From positions 172,514,492 to 172,578,491 of the forward strand of contig NC_134361.1 of the NCBI RefSeq assembly GCF_048569485.1: a DNA stretch of 64,000 nucleotides. The letters are read 5' to 3'. Origin of the DNA: Anomaloglossus baeobatrachus. Its lineage: Eukaryota; Chordata; Amphibia; Anura; Aromobatidae. Made by a program: the position numbers and the translations under genes. The notes under the pieces are model-generated. The model had not been told where the DNA came from, searched no databases, and was given only the letters and a program-made list of their open reading frames with translations. Positions 1 through 12,216 of the stretch are shown piece by piece (positions within the stretch are counted from its first letter, which is position 1; each line of letters opens with the position of its first letter).

Positions 1-538
1 GAGGAGAATGATGATGGATGGGGCAGATGCTATGTGCGATGACAGGGAGGGGGGCCCGGTGCCGCCACTGGCATTGGGCCACCTGACACACGGGCCCCAT
101 AGTCTGCTGTTACAATGCAGCTTCTCTCTCGCTGAGAGGAGCCAGCTGCTTCTCTGCAGGGTGGGCGCCTGGCCCCTAACCATGCCGGGCCCGGTTGCGA
201 TCTCAGACAGCGGTTGTTACACCCCTGCTGACAGCTCTGTAGTTATTCAATAATAAAACTTATTAAAAATACAACTATTACCTAGTAATTGTGCACACAG
301 TGTATGTTTAATCCTCTCCTGTACATTGAGACTAAATTTGAATGGTTCAGCTGAAATGGGTTATAAAATAAAAATAAAAAAAACCTCCTGCATGAGTTCC
401 AGGTTACCACCCAGATTATAGGATGCAGTGCAAAGTGACTGATTTATTTAAAAACAGCTAAATAAAAACTGAAGAATGGTCTGGTTATCCACCATGGTAG
501 CAACCAGATATAGGTAATGTAAAGTAGGGGAATGCATA
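1..538. other. No recognised feature
   Basis: I see no gene or clear repeat boundary in this stretch. It is mixed GC-rich then AT-rich sequence, and the short open frame near its start has no recognisable motif. It ends at the 4-bp sequence CATA that serves as the left target duplication of the LTR beginning at 539. Confidence 0.4.
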
Positions 539-2424
539 TGTAGTGCCCCTGAGCTACTCAGGGCAGTACTAGGAACTGCATCCTCACCAGGATGCAGGGA
601 TTACCCCCAGGAACCTGGAACACCAGTGCCAGCAACACTTAGGGTACCTTCACACTTAGCGATGCAGCAGCGATCCGACCAGCGATCTGACCTGGTCAGG
701 ATCGCTGCTGCATCGCTACATGGTCGCTGGTGAGCTGTCAAACAGGCAGATCTCACCAGCGACCAGTGAACAGCCCCCAGCCAGCAGCGACGTGCAAGCG
801 ACGCTGCGCTTGCACGGAGCTGCCGTCTGGAAGCTGCGGAGACTGGTAACTAAGGTAAACATCGGGTATGGTTACCCGATGTTTACATTAGTTACCAGCG
901 CACAGCTGTGTGTGCAGGGAGCAGGGAGCCGCGCACACTGAGCGCTGGCTCCTTGCTCTCCTACCATAGCTACAGTACACATCGGGTTAATTAACCCGAT
1001 GTGTAATGCAGCTACATGTGCAGAGAGCAGGGAGCCGCGCACACTGCTTAGCGCTGGCTCCTTGCTCTCCTAGCTGCTGTACACATCGGGTTAATTAACC
1101 CGATGTGTACAGCAGCTACATGTGCAGAGAGCCGGAGCCGGCAGCACAGGCAGCGTGAGAGCTGCAGATGCTGGTAACTAAGGTAAATATCGGGTAACCA
1201 CCTTGGTTACCCGATGTTTATCTTGGATACAGCTTACCTCAGCTGTCAGACGCCGGCTCCTGCTCCCTGCTCGCTTCATTTGTCGCTCTCTTGCTGTCAC
1301 ACACAGCGATCTGTGTGTCACAGCAGGAGAGCGGCTTTGAAGAAAACGAACCAGGGCTGTGTGTAACGAGCAGCGATCTCGCAGCAGGGGCCAGATCGCT
1401 GCTCAGTGTCACACACAGCGAGATCGCTAATGAGGTCACTGCTGCGTCACAAAAACCGTGACTCAGCAGCGATCTCGGCAGCGAGCTCGCTGTGTGTGAA
1501 GCACCCCTTACACACACCAAAATCCCAGTTACCATTCCACACCAGGGGGTCACTGCTAGTTGGACACAAGGGGATGGCCACTTAGAGGGTGGAGCCAGAA
1601 CAGAGGGAACTAGACAGCCTGGTAGGAGGGGACAGCAGGCAGTCTGAGTAGGAAGTGAAAGTGGAAAGAGGTGCCTGTGAGCTGGGTCGTGTAACAGTGA
1701 CTCGGGGCACAGGAGAGTGGTCGCCAGGTGAGGTATACCCGAGTACCGCTGGGACCAGAGCACGCACGGGGCACAGGGCCCTAATTCAGGTGACTATTTC
1801 ATACGGCCTGGCAAATACCTGCACAGTGAGTGGACCTCCACGGACCATACTGACCCACAAATCCAGAGGCACCAGCAGTAAAGCAAGGATCAGGGTTTGG
1901 GACACAAACCAGCCCTACAGGGTCCACACTGCCCGCCATACAGACAAGGAGGCTGACATCACAAAGGGACAGTAGGGCCCCAAACGCTCCACGCTAAGGG
2001 GACCCAACCACACAGAGTGGAGGGGGCAGAGCAACAGAGTCATCAACTGGCATTGGAAATACAGGGACCTGAACCAGCCGTCCAAGGGTCCAGAGTGAGT
2101 AGAGACTGTTAATTACAACCCCGTTGTGGCCTCCCTTATTCCGGCACCTTCACCATACAGCTCCCTGGGCTCCGCCCTACCTATGGAGGGCCGACCACCT
2201 CAGCTGCCATTACCACCAGCCCTAGGAGTAACCAATCCAGCAGCGGCGGTTCCCCCATATTAACCGCAACTCGCAGGTGGCGTCACACAAACGACTTTAT
2301 TCTCCTCTGTAAATACTTCCCATTAAAAAGCACCCAGGGCACGGGACTGGGCAACAGACACCAAAGTGACATTTCCCAGCTAAACACTGCCCGGTACAGA
2401 GTACCCCATTCCCTGGGCGATACA
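539..2424 (+). mobile_element. Solo LTR (gypsy-related subtype) split by a MITE
   Basis: The piece begins TGTAGTGCCCCTG, ends GGGCGATACA and is flanked on both sides by CATA (535-538 and 2425-2428), as expected of an LTR insertion with a 4-bp target duplication. The opening bases form a short hairpin (GCCCCTGAG with CTCAGGGC), a layout shared by the other gypsy-type LTRs here. Without the Harbinger-like insertion at 642-1507 and its duplicated TTA it is about 1.0 kb. No matching second LTR or internal coding part was found beside it, so I call it solo. The orientation is inferred from the hairpin end. It is an old fossil element. Confidence 0.7.
642..1507. mobile_element. Harbinger-like MITE, copy 1
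   Basis: This non-autonomous DNA transposon of 866 bp starts GGGTACCTTCACACTTAGCGA and ends in the imperfect inverted counterpart GTGTGTGAAGCACCCC. It is flanked by TTA on both sides (639-641 and 1508-1510); the 3-bp TWA duplication is the hallmark of PIF/Harbinger insertions. Inside are several perfect palindromes, such as the paired ATCGGGTTAATTAACCCGAT blocks near 980 and 1090, and a hairpin near 860-890. There is no coding capacity. A second copy of almost the same length lies at 25169-26036. The superfamily call rests on TSD length and termini only. Confidence 0.8.
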
Positions 2425-2490
2425 CATAAGATAAAGTGTAATGTACAGATGCAGCTGCTAGTAATATAAGGTTATAACATAGGATGTTGG

Positions 2491-3680
2491 TGTGGCGCCC
2501 TGGACAAGCCAGGGGCCACAGAGAACAGCACCAACACACCCCACACTCCCAGCAGGCACATCAAGGTCAGACACAAAACCCTTGTTGCCTTCCTCCAGGG
2601 GCTGATGTCCACACCAGGGGGTGGAGCCAAGCGGTTGGTCTCCGCCCACCAAGGCGTTCACAGTCCTGGAGAAGGGAAGAACAGAGAGTCTAGTTTGGAC
2701 AGTGAAAGTGGAAGGAGGAAAGTGTAGTAGTGGAGCAACTGACTGACAGCGTCCGGGTGTGTGGCCCGGACAGAACAGCAAGGTTGGCAGACGGTGGTGA
2801 CCGTCTGCAGGAGTGGCCTATCCGAGTTACCGTAAGGACCATGGACGGGCGGTGGCCCGGCGGTACCGGACCGGTACACAAAGAAAAGCCAGCACCATCT
2901 GGCAGGGGCTTTTCGGACCCCGGCAAGGCTAGGAGTCGCCGTGAATTTGCCGAATCCGTTAGTGAAGGGGACCTCCTGGGTTTCCAAACAGTCAAGTCCC
3001 GACAGAAGGCAACAGTCCAAACGTTTAAGGGAGACACCGCCACCGCCAAAGGCAACCGTTTCTCAGGGCCAGCGCCTGCGGGCAAAAGGGGCTCCTCCGG
3101 CCCATATCCAAGTCGGGGAGCGGGTTACCGGTGGGAACCCATCGGAACTAACACAGTACATAGGTGCAGGGAAAGGCAGTCACCACCAACCTGCAGGGAG
3201 AAACAACCGCAGCCGCCTGTGGGACCCATCCATCCAGCCGTGTGTTTTACCGAGAACTGTGTCTTCATCATTGGGCTGAGTGAGTACCACCGTGCCGTGC
3301 GGCACAGCGCTGCCCCTGCGACCCTGCACCTCACCAGGCCCCGCAACCCGCCTGCCATCATCCCTACCTACCCCATCACCGGGCCCCGGGACAACCAACC
3401 CCCCTACCCACGGAGGGGAGAACTACCAACAAAGCTGCTCCCTGTCACCGCTCCCGGGATCCCCGTCTAGAGCAGCGGTGGTGTCACCGATATCACCACA
3501 ACCGTGGGTGGCGTCACGGACAATAATCAAATCCCCACAATCAAAATCCCCTTTTCACTCACGGGCGAGGAACGCCGCTCGAGTCCCCGGGATCCAGCCC
3601 ACCGCTCGAGCCACCACCGAGCAGCAGCAGCCGGACCCGAGCAGTGGGAGAGCGCAGCGTCACCTCCTCCGCCCGCGACA
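2491..3680 (+). repeat. 5' LTR of gypsy element 1
   Basis: This is a 1190-bp direct repeat starting TGTGGCGCCCTGG with a terminal hairpin (CCCTGG/CCAGGG), ending GCCCGCGACA. It matches 17787-18965 along its whole length with scattered substitutions and a few short indels. The related solo LTR at 50258-51413 shares both the start and the end sequences. Open frames within it carry no domain and are not considered genes. Confidence 0.92.
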
Positions 3681-3895
3681 ACTTGGCGTCACAAACAGGA
3701 TCTTACCACTCTGCCGTATGGTAGAGGTGCGCCTTGTGACCGCCGGAGGTGTCCGGCCAAAAATTTCGAGAAGCCGCCATCTTGGGCGCGAAAAATTCCC
3801 GCTCGAGCGTCTCCTCGAGTAGTAGAGGCGCGAAGGCCAAAACCCCGTACCTGTAGAGGAGGAGCCGGAAAGAGGCTAAGGGGGACGGAAACAAG

Positions 3896-4931
3896 ATGTC
3901 TGCGCCCGACGGAGCCGCTGGAGGAGTGGCGGACGCAGCCGTGGGAGCACCCGCAGATGGGAATGGGCCTGCCCGGGTCACGGCCGCGCTGGCGGGGGGC
4001 GCCGCGGCCCCAGCTCTCGCTCAGCTGATGCCGTTCTCTTTGCCCTATGTGCCCGGAGCTGTCTGGCTACCGCAGTACGATGGGAAACCTGATGCTTTGC
4101 AGGTTTTTCGGAAAAAGCTTAGTCCGCTACTGGAACTGTACCCCCTGACTGATAAGCAACGTGCAGCGCTAGTGCTGGGGCAGCTAACCGGCGCGGCTGA
4201 GAAAGAGGCGGAGACCTGGGCCGAGGGGGGACCGGTCCTCTGTAGCCACCATCTTTCAAAAACTGCAGACTGCCTTCGAGACCCGTACCGAGGCAGAGTT
4301 GCGGATGCAGTTCTATCAATACCAACAACGGCCCGCAGATAGCATTCGGGACTATGCCCTGCGCCTGCAAACCGCACTCCGCACACTAAAGCGGGTGGAC
4401 ACCATCAACAGTGTGGACAGTAACAAGATGTTAAGTGAGCAGTTTGTGCAGGGGATGAGGTCCGCAGAGGACCGCAAACAGCTTCGGCTGTGGGCCCTAG
4501 AACACCCTGACGCGGACTTTGCCATATTAAAGGAACGGGCCATCCAGGCTCTGCAGCCTCCCGCATTAGAAGCTTCTGAACCAACTCCGTGGCCAGTTGA
4601 GACTGCTCCCGTCGCGGTGGCTCCTACCCCACCAGCACCTCCAGTGCCTGCGGCCCCGAGCGGGGCGATGGAAGAGCTAGCTGCTCGAGTTCGCCGCATG
4701 GATGGGGACCTCGCTAAGATTCTCGCCGCACTCCAGCCTCCAACCAGATCCCAGGCACCGGCGAAGATGCAGCTCGCCGACAGCCCGGAGGATGTCCCCT
4801 GGATGCAGCGGAGAAGGGCCAATGACGCCCGGAATGGGCCCCCAATCTGTTACAGGTGCAGCAAACCCGGCCACTACTCCCGACGGTGTCGGTGTGCTAG
4901 GGGCCAATGTGATGGAGCACTGTATGAGTGA
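3896..4931 (+). pseudogene. gag part of gypsy element 1 (fossil)
   Basis: The translation contains a capsid-type region with the segment LPYVPGAVWLPQYDGKPDA, an LRLQTALRTLKRVD stretch and a C-terminal zinc knuckle, CYRCSKPGHYSRRC (CX2CX4HX4C, near 4847-4890). This order is that of a Ty3/gypsy Gag: capsid assembly domain followed by nucleocapsid. The same protein family reappears in gypsy element 2 at 45239-45900. The copy is broken and treated as a fossil. Confidence 0.85.
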
Positions 4932-7900
4932 TGTGCTGACCCTACTGCAGCAGCTGGCCGCCACGGTGGCGGGGAGCCGACAGAGAGCTGTGCAGCGTGA
5001 GATCCGAGCCTTGATGTACCGCCAACATGTGAACTCGACAGGAGGAGAGATTGGTGGGGTGAGAGTGATGGATGTTGCCCCTTTGGTTGTGCCTCCCAGG
5101 AGCGAGATGATGATTTGGTGTAGGGCAGCAGTAGGGCCTCAGGGGCGTGACTACCCTGCCATGATAGAGCCCCTGCCCTCTGAACACTGGCCCACAGTAA
5201 TGGCCGCCCGAAGGGTGGTGGATGTAAAGAAGGGGAGAGTGCCTGTGAGGGTGCTGAATTGTGGGGAGGAAGAAGTCAGGCTTCCCCGGTACGCTACACT
5301 TGCCAAGTTGCTCACTCTAGATCCCCACACCATCCGCGAGGCAGCTCCCCCAATCTCACCACCTACTGCCAGCACTCACCCGCCCCAAGGGGAGTTAGAT
5401 GAGTGGCACCAACAGCTACACGTAGGCACTGACGATACCCCTACACATCACAAAGAAGGGGTATACCGGGTGGTGCGGGAGTACGAGCAAGTTTTTAGCA
5501 AACATCCCCTAGACTTTGGGCAGATTAAAGGGGTCCAACACCATATTCCCACCGGTGAACATCCCCCTATCAAAGAAAGGTACAGGCCTATTCCCCCTGC
5601 ACACTACCAATGTGCCAAAGACATGTTGAGGAACATGAGGGAGGCAGGGGTTATCAGGGACAGCTGTAGTCCCTGGGCCGCTCCGTTGGTGCTGGTTAAG
5701 AAGAAGGACGGCACCATGCGGATGTGTGTGGATTACCGGAAGATTAACCAGATAACGCATAAAGATGCTTACCCACTGCCCCGTATTGAAGAGTCCTTGT
5801 CCGCGCTGAGAACCGCAAACTACTTCTCCACCCTTGACCTCACCAGTGGGTACTGGCAAGTGGCCGTGGCGCCCGAAGACCGAGAGAAAACTGCCTTTAC
5901 CAACCCTATGGGACTCTGTGAATTCAACAGTATGCCGTTCGGGCTGTGCAATGCCCCTGGTACCTTCCAACAGCTGATGGAGTGCTGTTTGGGGCATCTG
6001 AATTTCGAGACCGTCCTGTTGTACCTGGATGATGTGATTGTGTATTCACAGACATATGAAGCCCATCTGGAACACCTAGCCGAGGTGTTCGCGTCCCTTG
6101 CCAAGTACGGGATGAAGTTGAAGCCCTCCAAGTGTCATCTGCTGAAACCCAGAGTGCAGTACCTGGGGCATGTAGTGGGAGCAGAAGGCGTCGCCCCCGA
6201 CCCCGAGAAGGTCACTGCCATCTAAGACTGGCTGAGGCCAACCACAGTGAGGGAAGTAAGGCAGTTTCTGGGTCTGGTAGGGTACTACCGTCGCTTCATC
6301 AAGGGGTACACGAAGATGGCTGCCCCCATGCAAGACCTCCTCGTGGGACAGACCAAAGGTGGTAGACCCCTCGGAGCCCCACTGGTGTGGGAAGAGCGGC
6401 ATGAGGAATCCTTCCGCCACCTGAAAGCGGCCTTGACCGGAGAGGAGATCCTGGCGTACCCGGATTACAGCCACCCGTTCATCCTCTACACCGATGCCAG
6501 CAATGTGGGCTTGGGGGCAGTCCTATCCCAGATCCAAAATGGGAAGGAAAAAGTGATTGCTTACGCTAGCCGATAGCTCCGACCGACTGAAAGGAACCCT
6601 GAGAACTACAGCTCCTTCAAGCTTGAGCTCCTGGCGCTGGTGTGGGCTATCACCGAGCGGTTCCGCCATTACCTGGCGGCAGCGAAATTCACTGTTTTCA
6701 CGGACAACAATCCGCTGACCCACCTGGACACAGCCAAGCTGGGCGCGTTGGAACAGCGGTGGGTGGCCAGGCTAGCCAACTATGATTTCACCATTAAATA
6801 TAGGGCCGGCCGTACCAACGTTAATGCTGATGCACTCTCTCGGATGCCCCACTTGTCGGAAGAAGGGTGCGAGGATGACGACCTCGAGGAGATAGAGTTG
6901 CCTGCATTTCACCAGCCGCCAGCTGAGAAGGTGCACGTCCACCAACAACGGGTGAACCTGGATCCACTGCCCAGTCAGGAGTGGCAGGAAGCTCAAGACC
7001 AGGCGCCCGCTGTCCGCCTAGTCAAGATCCTGGTGGAGCAAGGCGCTGCTGGGATAGACCCTGCCGCCCCGGCTGAAGCCCAACGCCTGTGGCGAGAACG
7101 AACCCGGCTGTACCTACACCAGGGAAAGTTGTACCGTGAGCTGATCAACCCGAAGACTCATGAGAAAATCCGCCAGTTGGTGATCCCCCAAGCTAATGTA
7201 CCCACCGTCCTACAAGCATACCATGATGGTGCTGGACACTTCGGATGGAAGAAACTGGAGATGCTGTTGAGAGAGCGGTTCTATTGGAGTGGAATGCAGG
7301 AATCTGTAGAGGCCTGGTGCCGAGAGTGTGGCCCTTGCACGCTGAGAAGGAAGGACGAGGCCAGCCAGAAGGCGCCCCTACACCCGATCGTTACACATCA
7401 ACCGCTGGAGCTGGTCGCCCTGGTACATGTAAAGCTCACCCCGAGCCGAAGTGGGTACACCTACGCTCTAACCATTGTAGGCCACTATTCAAGGTTCATG
7501 GTGGTTGTCCCAGTCAAAGACCTAACTGGCCGTACCACCGCTAGATCGTTCCAGGCTTATTTCTGCCGACCACATGGATACCCTGAGAAGGTGCTTACTG
7601 ACCAAGGCCCGGCCTTTGAGGCAGAGGTGTTCCATGAATTTTGTCAGTTGTACGGCTGCAAGAAGATCCGGACCACGCCTTACCATGCCCAAACCAATGG
7701 CATGTGTGAAAAGATGAACCACCTGGTCCTGGGCCTCCTCAAGACGTTACCGCTAGAAGAGCGGAACCTGTGGCCGGAGAAGCTACCTGACCTGGTCGAT
7801 ATGTACAACAACATCCCTTGCAGCTCAACGAAATGCACCCCAGCATACCTGATGAGGGCTTGCCCCGGCCGGCTACCGGTGGATCTGGACATGGGATTGG

Positions 7901-8160
7901 AAGCCCCAGAAGCACTCCCTTCGACAGCTGAATGGGAAACTCGGCGGAGGGCGCAATACCGACAGATTCAGGAATATGTTGAGAAGAACTTGAGTCGAAG
8001 TCGGGAATAACAGGAGCAGCGCTTTAACCAGAAGGCATCTGCTGGCCCTTTCCAGCCTGGAGATGTAGTGCTGAAGCGGAAGAGGAGGACCCACAAGCTG
8101 GATGATCAATGGGAACGAACCCCATACGTCATACAGCCCACAGGATGGGAAGATGGGAAG
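4932..8160 (+). pseudogene. pol part of gypsy element 1: protease/RT/RNase H/integrase (fossil)
   Basis: The order of domains is that of Ty3/gypsy pol. After a protease-like leader comes reverse transcriptase, with the fingers/palm segment KKKDGTMRMCVDYRKIN and the catalytic box YLDDVIVYS near 6019. An RNase H of the gypsy type follows (ILYTDASNVGLGAVLSQ, later VFTDNNPLTHLDTAKLGALE). Next come the integrase zinc-binding region (residues around WCRECGPC) and core, with the typical YHAQTNGMCEKMNH segment. The family's C-terminal tail resumes at about 10229-10577, after the nested hAT. The order RT-RH-IN separates it from copia. The copy is broken, with a handful of breaks overall. Confidence 0.9.
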
Positions 8161-8689
8161 GCCTATCACAGGGGTCAGGAACCTTTTTGGCTAAGAGAGC
8201 CGTAAACGCCACATATTTTGAAATATAATTCCGCGAGAGCCGTACAATATGTTTAAAGGGCCATTGACAGATCAATCGCTCCAATGTTCACTTAGTACAG
8301 CAAGGAATGCTCCTCCCTGCTGTATAAAGCCACAACTGGACTGAATCAATGGTAATTAGCAGTAAAAAAATCAAATAAATAACTTACATTGTGAACTTGC
8401 GATGTATGACATCAGTCCAGCAGTCTGGCTTCTTCTTTTTCCTGCGCATGACTGGAAGCTGGCATTCTTCCCACCTGATGTTGAGAGAATGCCAGCTTTG
8501 AGGCATTCGCAGAAGAAAGAAGCTGGACATGTCACACAACGCATTGTCAGTTATGTCAATTATCTATTTTATTATTTTACAGCGAATTATTGTTTAGGTC
8601 CAGCGGTGGCTTAGTGCAGCAGAGAGGAAAACTCCTTTGTGTACTAAGTGACCGCTGGAGCAATTGTATCTGTCAGTGGCCCAGACACC

Positions 8690-9420
8690 CTGCTCCCCAT
8701 ACAGCCTGCACCCCCCATATCACACACACACACTGCTCCCCATACAGCCTGCACCCCCCATATCCCACACACACACACTGCTCCCCATACAGCCTGCACC
8801 CCCCATATCACACACACACACTGCTCCCCATACAGCCTGCACCCCCCATATCACACACACACACTGCTCCCCATACAGCCTGCACCCCCCATATCCCACA
8901 CACACACACTGCTCCCCATACAGCCTGCACCCCCCATATCACACACACACACACTGCTCCCCATACAGCCTGCACCCCCCATATCACACACACACACACA
9001 CACTGCTCCCCATACAGCCTGCACCCCCCATATCCCACACACACACACTGCTCCCCATACAGCCTGCACCCCCCATATCACACACACACACTGCTCCCCA
9101 TACAGCCTGCACCCCCCATATCCCACACACTACACCCCCATATGTCGCATACCCTGCTCCCCATACAGCCTGCACCCCCATATCACACACACTACACCCC
9201 CATATCTCACACACCCTGCTTTCCATACAGCTTACACCCCCATATCTCTCACACCCTGCTTCCCATACAGCCTGCACCCCCCATATCACACACACACACT
9301 GCTCCCCATACGGCCTGCACCCCCCATATCCCACACACACACACACTGCTTCCCATACAGCCTGCACCCCCCATATCACACACAATACACCCCCATATCT
9401 CACACACCCTGCTCACATAT
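8690..9420. repeat. CA-rich minisatellite inside the hAT element
   Basis: About 16 tandem units of roughly 40-46 bp consist of CTGCTCCCCATACAGCC plus TGCACCCCCCATATC followed by a short, length-variable CA run. Units degrade toward the right end. The array lies wholly inside the hAT boundaries, so it moves with the element or expanded after insertion. Confidence 0.9.
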
Positions 9421-9752
9421 CTCACCCTGCCTGTACCCCAACTTACCCCTCTCAAACACTCTGCACCCCTTCACATCCTTCTGTCAGTCTGCAGCCCTCA
9501 TATGCCCCTCACCCTGCAGCCCCCCTCACCCTCATGTCCCCTCTTTTCTTATTACCAGTCATCATGTGTCCATTATCTCCTTCAGGATCCAGCATGTCTT
9601 GCTTTCTGCCGGCCTCCTGTGTCTCCTCCCACACAGTCACATGGGCGTGACGTCATCGCAGGTCCTGCAGGATGGAGATTCCGTCTGCTGTGCAGGTCAG
9701 GACTAGCACTCCTGCAGCTCAGACATGGCTGGTGGCCTCTCCAGGTCAGGGG

Positions 9753-9909
9753 CCCCTCTACTGACACTGGGCTCCCCTGACTCACAGTTCGGCCACTACA
9801 CAGCGGCACTACACATAGACGCAGAGCGGCTGCCGGGCCCCTATGTGTACTAGTGCCGCTGTGTAGTGGCCGGCCTGTGAGTCAGGGGAGCCCAGTGTCA
9901 GTAGAGGGG
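9753..9909. repeat. Long hairpin inside the hAT element
   Basis: The left arm beginning CCCCTCTACTGACACTGGG pairs with the right arm ending CCCAGTGTCAGTAGAGGGG. The match runs through GACTCAC/GTGAGTC and CACTACACAGCGGCAC with few mismatches, leaving a short loop near 9825-9845. This looks like a subterminal foldback of the transposon. Confidence 0.85.
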
Positions 9910-10228
9910 CTGCTCACTTCTCGTTCCCCCGCTGATCCGGTCTCCTCGGCGCGTCGTCCATTGCTGTCGCTCGCTGACCTCTCAGCAGGCGCGCAGTGAT
10001 GACGTCACCGCGCTCGCTGCAGAGCTGTCAGAAGAACGCCGACAGTCACAGCGGGGAGAATGATAAGAGAGAGCGCCGCTCACTCTCTCATCATTGCTCT
10101 CAATTGTGCTGGCGCCGGCCCTGATCCTTCCCATAGACAGGTAGGAGCCCTGTCTGCGAGCCAGATACGGCCATCAAAAGAGCCATATCTGGCTCGCGAG
10201 CCATAGGTTCCCGACCCCTGGCCTATCA

Positions 10229-11081
10229 GATCAGTCGTGACCAAGGGGGCACTTTGGCCACGGTTTCCCGGGACCATCTAAAGAGGTCTAAAGAGTGGCC
10301 TACACAGAACGGCACGGTGATTCTTCCAGTGATACTGTTCCCACAACCCGTGGAGGAGGAAGTGATGGAAGTGGTCAACCGTGAGCCAGTGCCAGTGCCC
10401 AGGGATGAATCTGTGCCCAGCTCCCCTATGCCTCCGCCTACCCCACACGATAGCAGGGGCGAGGAACTGATTGTTCCCTCTTCCCCGCTGCCTGTCACCA
10501 CTGACACCGGACCCCGGAGGTCCACCCGTCCCAACCTAGGTAGACCCCCACTTAGGTACAGGGAAACTACTATCTAGAGGGGGAAGAAAGCTGTGTGTGT
10601 GTTGAAAGTTTTGAAAAATGATAAGTGAATGATTAACCGAAGATTCATCTGATTAACAACTTGATTTGAAACCGGTCGTTGCCGGCACCGTTGTCCCCGT
10701 GGGGACTGTCTACAGTTTTGCATAAGGAACTACTTATGGACAAGCCCGTGAACTTGCAGGGCAACCACAAACTTGTGGAATGTAAATAAAAAATGTTTGG
10801 CTATACCGTGACCGCCTCCGGAGAGGCAGATTGGAGGATGGGCCCGCAGTGGAGCAGGCTGGGGCCCAGCCACCACCGGAACCGGTGGCGATCCTCTGGA
10901 GGGGAAGGACAGATCCCGCTCGGGTAACTTGGTGCAGGACTGGGGTCAAGGGGTGCTGCCTGTTTGCTTAGGGGCAGCATCAGGGCCAGGTTGCTTGGGT
11001 GGGAGAGAGCGGAAGCCTCAACGTTTAAGAGTATATCCCGATGTGGGAAGAAGTTATTTTACTTGTATTGTATGTCTGTTA
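10229..11081 (+). other. 3' internal part of gypsy element 1 between the two insertions
   Basis: This stretch continues gypsy element 1 after the hAT. It holds the end of the pol-encoded protein, a proline-rich tail with RRSTRPNLGRPPLRY near 10518-10565, then a non-coding 3' region. The same layout, including a GGAGAGGCAGATTGGAGGA-like block, is seen in gypsy element 2 near 48140-48190. No separate gene is present. Confidence 0.75.
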
Positions 11082-11141
11082 CCGTTTCTTATCTTTTTCT
11101 TTTTTTTAAATCAGATCTTTTTTTATTAAATCATTAGGGAT

Positions 11142-11836
11142 TGTAACGTTGCGCCCTGCAACGTGGGGGTTTCACTCGCTTGCAGCGGTGTGAGGTAGCT
11201 TCAGCAACACACGTACACAGTCTCTTCATAGAAATTCTGGCAGTTTATTTAAAAACACTCAGCATAAACTGCCCTTAAACATAAACGATCCACGTACCGT
11301 GGGCATCCAGTCCATTACAAGTCCATAGTGGAAGTTTAGCAACTTCCCCACTCTCTGGCTCCTGCCAGCGTACAGCTCTAGCCGAGGTTCCTTCCAGCAC
11401 CCAGGGCCCTCTGCAGACCCCTGTCTGTGTCTCCTCCTGGAGAGATTCGGCCCTACAGACCTGGCCTGGCTGCACTCACCTCAGACTCAATATCAGAGCC
11501 TTGTGATCAGCCTCCACACAGGCTGAAACACCCAGAGCTCCCGGCTCTGCTCTCGCTTGTTTCCAGCACACACACAAACTGGAAATCTAGAGCCAGTCTC
11601 TCTCTAGACTGCCCTAGACACACCCCACCCAGGTTCAGAGACAGGATTGCTTTAACCCCTGGAGCCACACCCACAGGTGGTAAGGAGTGTGTAATCAGCA
11701 TCACACACCCTTCCATGGCTCTACATGTAATGCAATCCTGTGGAACCACAGGTCCCAGCCAGCTTCACATTGCAGAGCACCCACGCTTCTGCAAAACATG
11801 CCGGCCCTTTGTAATACAGCCGGTTGATACCTCACA
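11142..11836 (-). mobile_element. Possible solo LTR in the L1 3' region
   Basis: The stretch between TGTAACGTTGCGCCC and ...ACCTCACA has TG/CA ends and is bracketed by GGAT (11138-11141 and 11837-11840). It interrupts what otherwise reads as a continuous L1 3' untranslated region. On the minus strand an AATAAA lies about 110 bp before the end, which suggests minus orientation. A hairpin (ACGTTGC/GCAACGT) sits at the right end of that orientation. The boundary could instead be near 11983, so confidence is limited. Confidence 0.45.
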
Positions 11837-11983
11837 GGATCAATACAGAGAGTATTTCACTTTTCATATAACTGATAACAATAAACAGATAAACACGTGA
11901 TTTATAAATCAGGTTTTTTCTCTGCATATATGTAATCATAATTATATTATATAGCTTGAGCCTACAAATCTCGTGGCTCTACA

Positions 11984-12216
11984 AATAAACAAAACTTAAA
12001 TTATGCAATAATGCCTCAGACTAACAGGAACACCTCCTCCATCAGCCGTGTCGCTCCACATCATATTGCTATACTCTCCCGCCCCTCCCTCTCCGTGCAG
12101 TCATCCATGAAACCATTCCAGTCCTCTCTCACCTCTTCATTCAAAGTCCACTTCGTCACAGAAAAAACTAGTTTTAATTCCCTTCCTCACACATGCCATC
12201 ACTGCAGGAACAACAG
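11984..12216 (-). other. L1 3' untranslated sequence
   Basis: This non-coding sequence lies between the ORF2 stop and the possible LTR. It is assigned to the L1 only by position; no motif is recognised. Confidence 0.5.

Larger units (their letters stand above)
8169..10220. mobile_element. Non-autonomous hAT transposon carrying an internal minisatellite
   Basis: The element starts CAGGGGTCAGGAACC and ends GGTTCCCGACCCCTG, a near-perfect terminal inverted repeat of the hAT type. It is flanked by a perfect 8-bp duplication GCCTATCA (8161-8168 and 10221-10228), again hAT-typical. It has no transposase. Inside are a CA-rich tandem array (about 8690-9420) and a long hairpin (9753-9909). It interrupts the integrase end of gypsy element 1, so it is younger than that element, and its intact duplication fits a recent insertion. 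The long open frames in its middle are produced by the tandem array and are not genes. Confidence 0.92.

Noticed and set aside
2690-3822. Overlapping frames of 110-250 codons within the gypsy LTR
   Set aside because: They lie in LTR sequence, recur in the 3' LTR with changes, and have no domains.
8590-9780. Open frames of 330-400 codons rich in His/Pro/Thr
   Set aside because: They are translations of the CA-rich minisatellite inside the hAT element, open in every frame because of composition.
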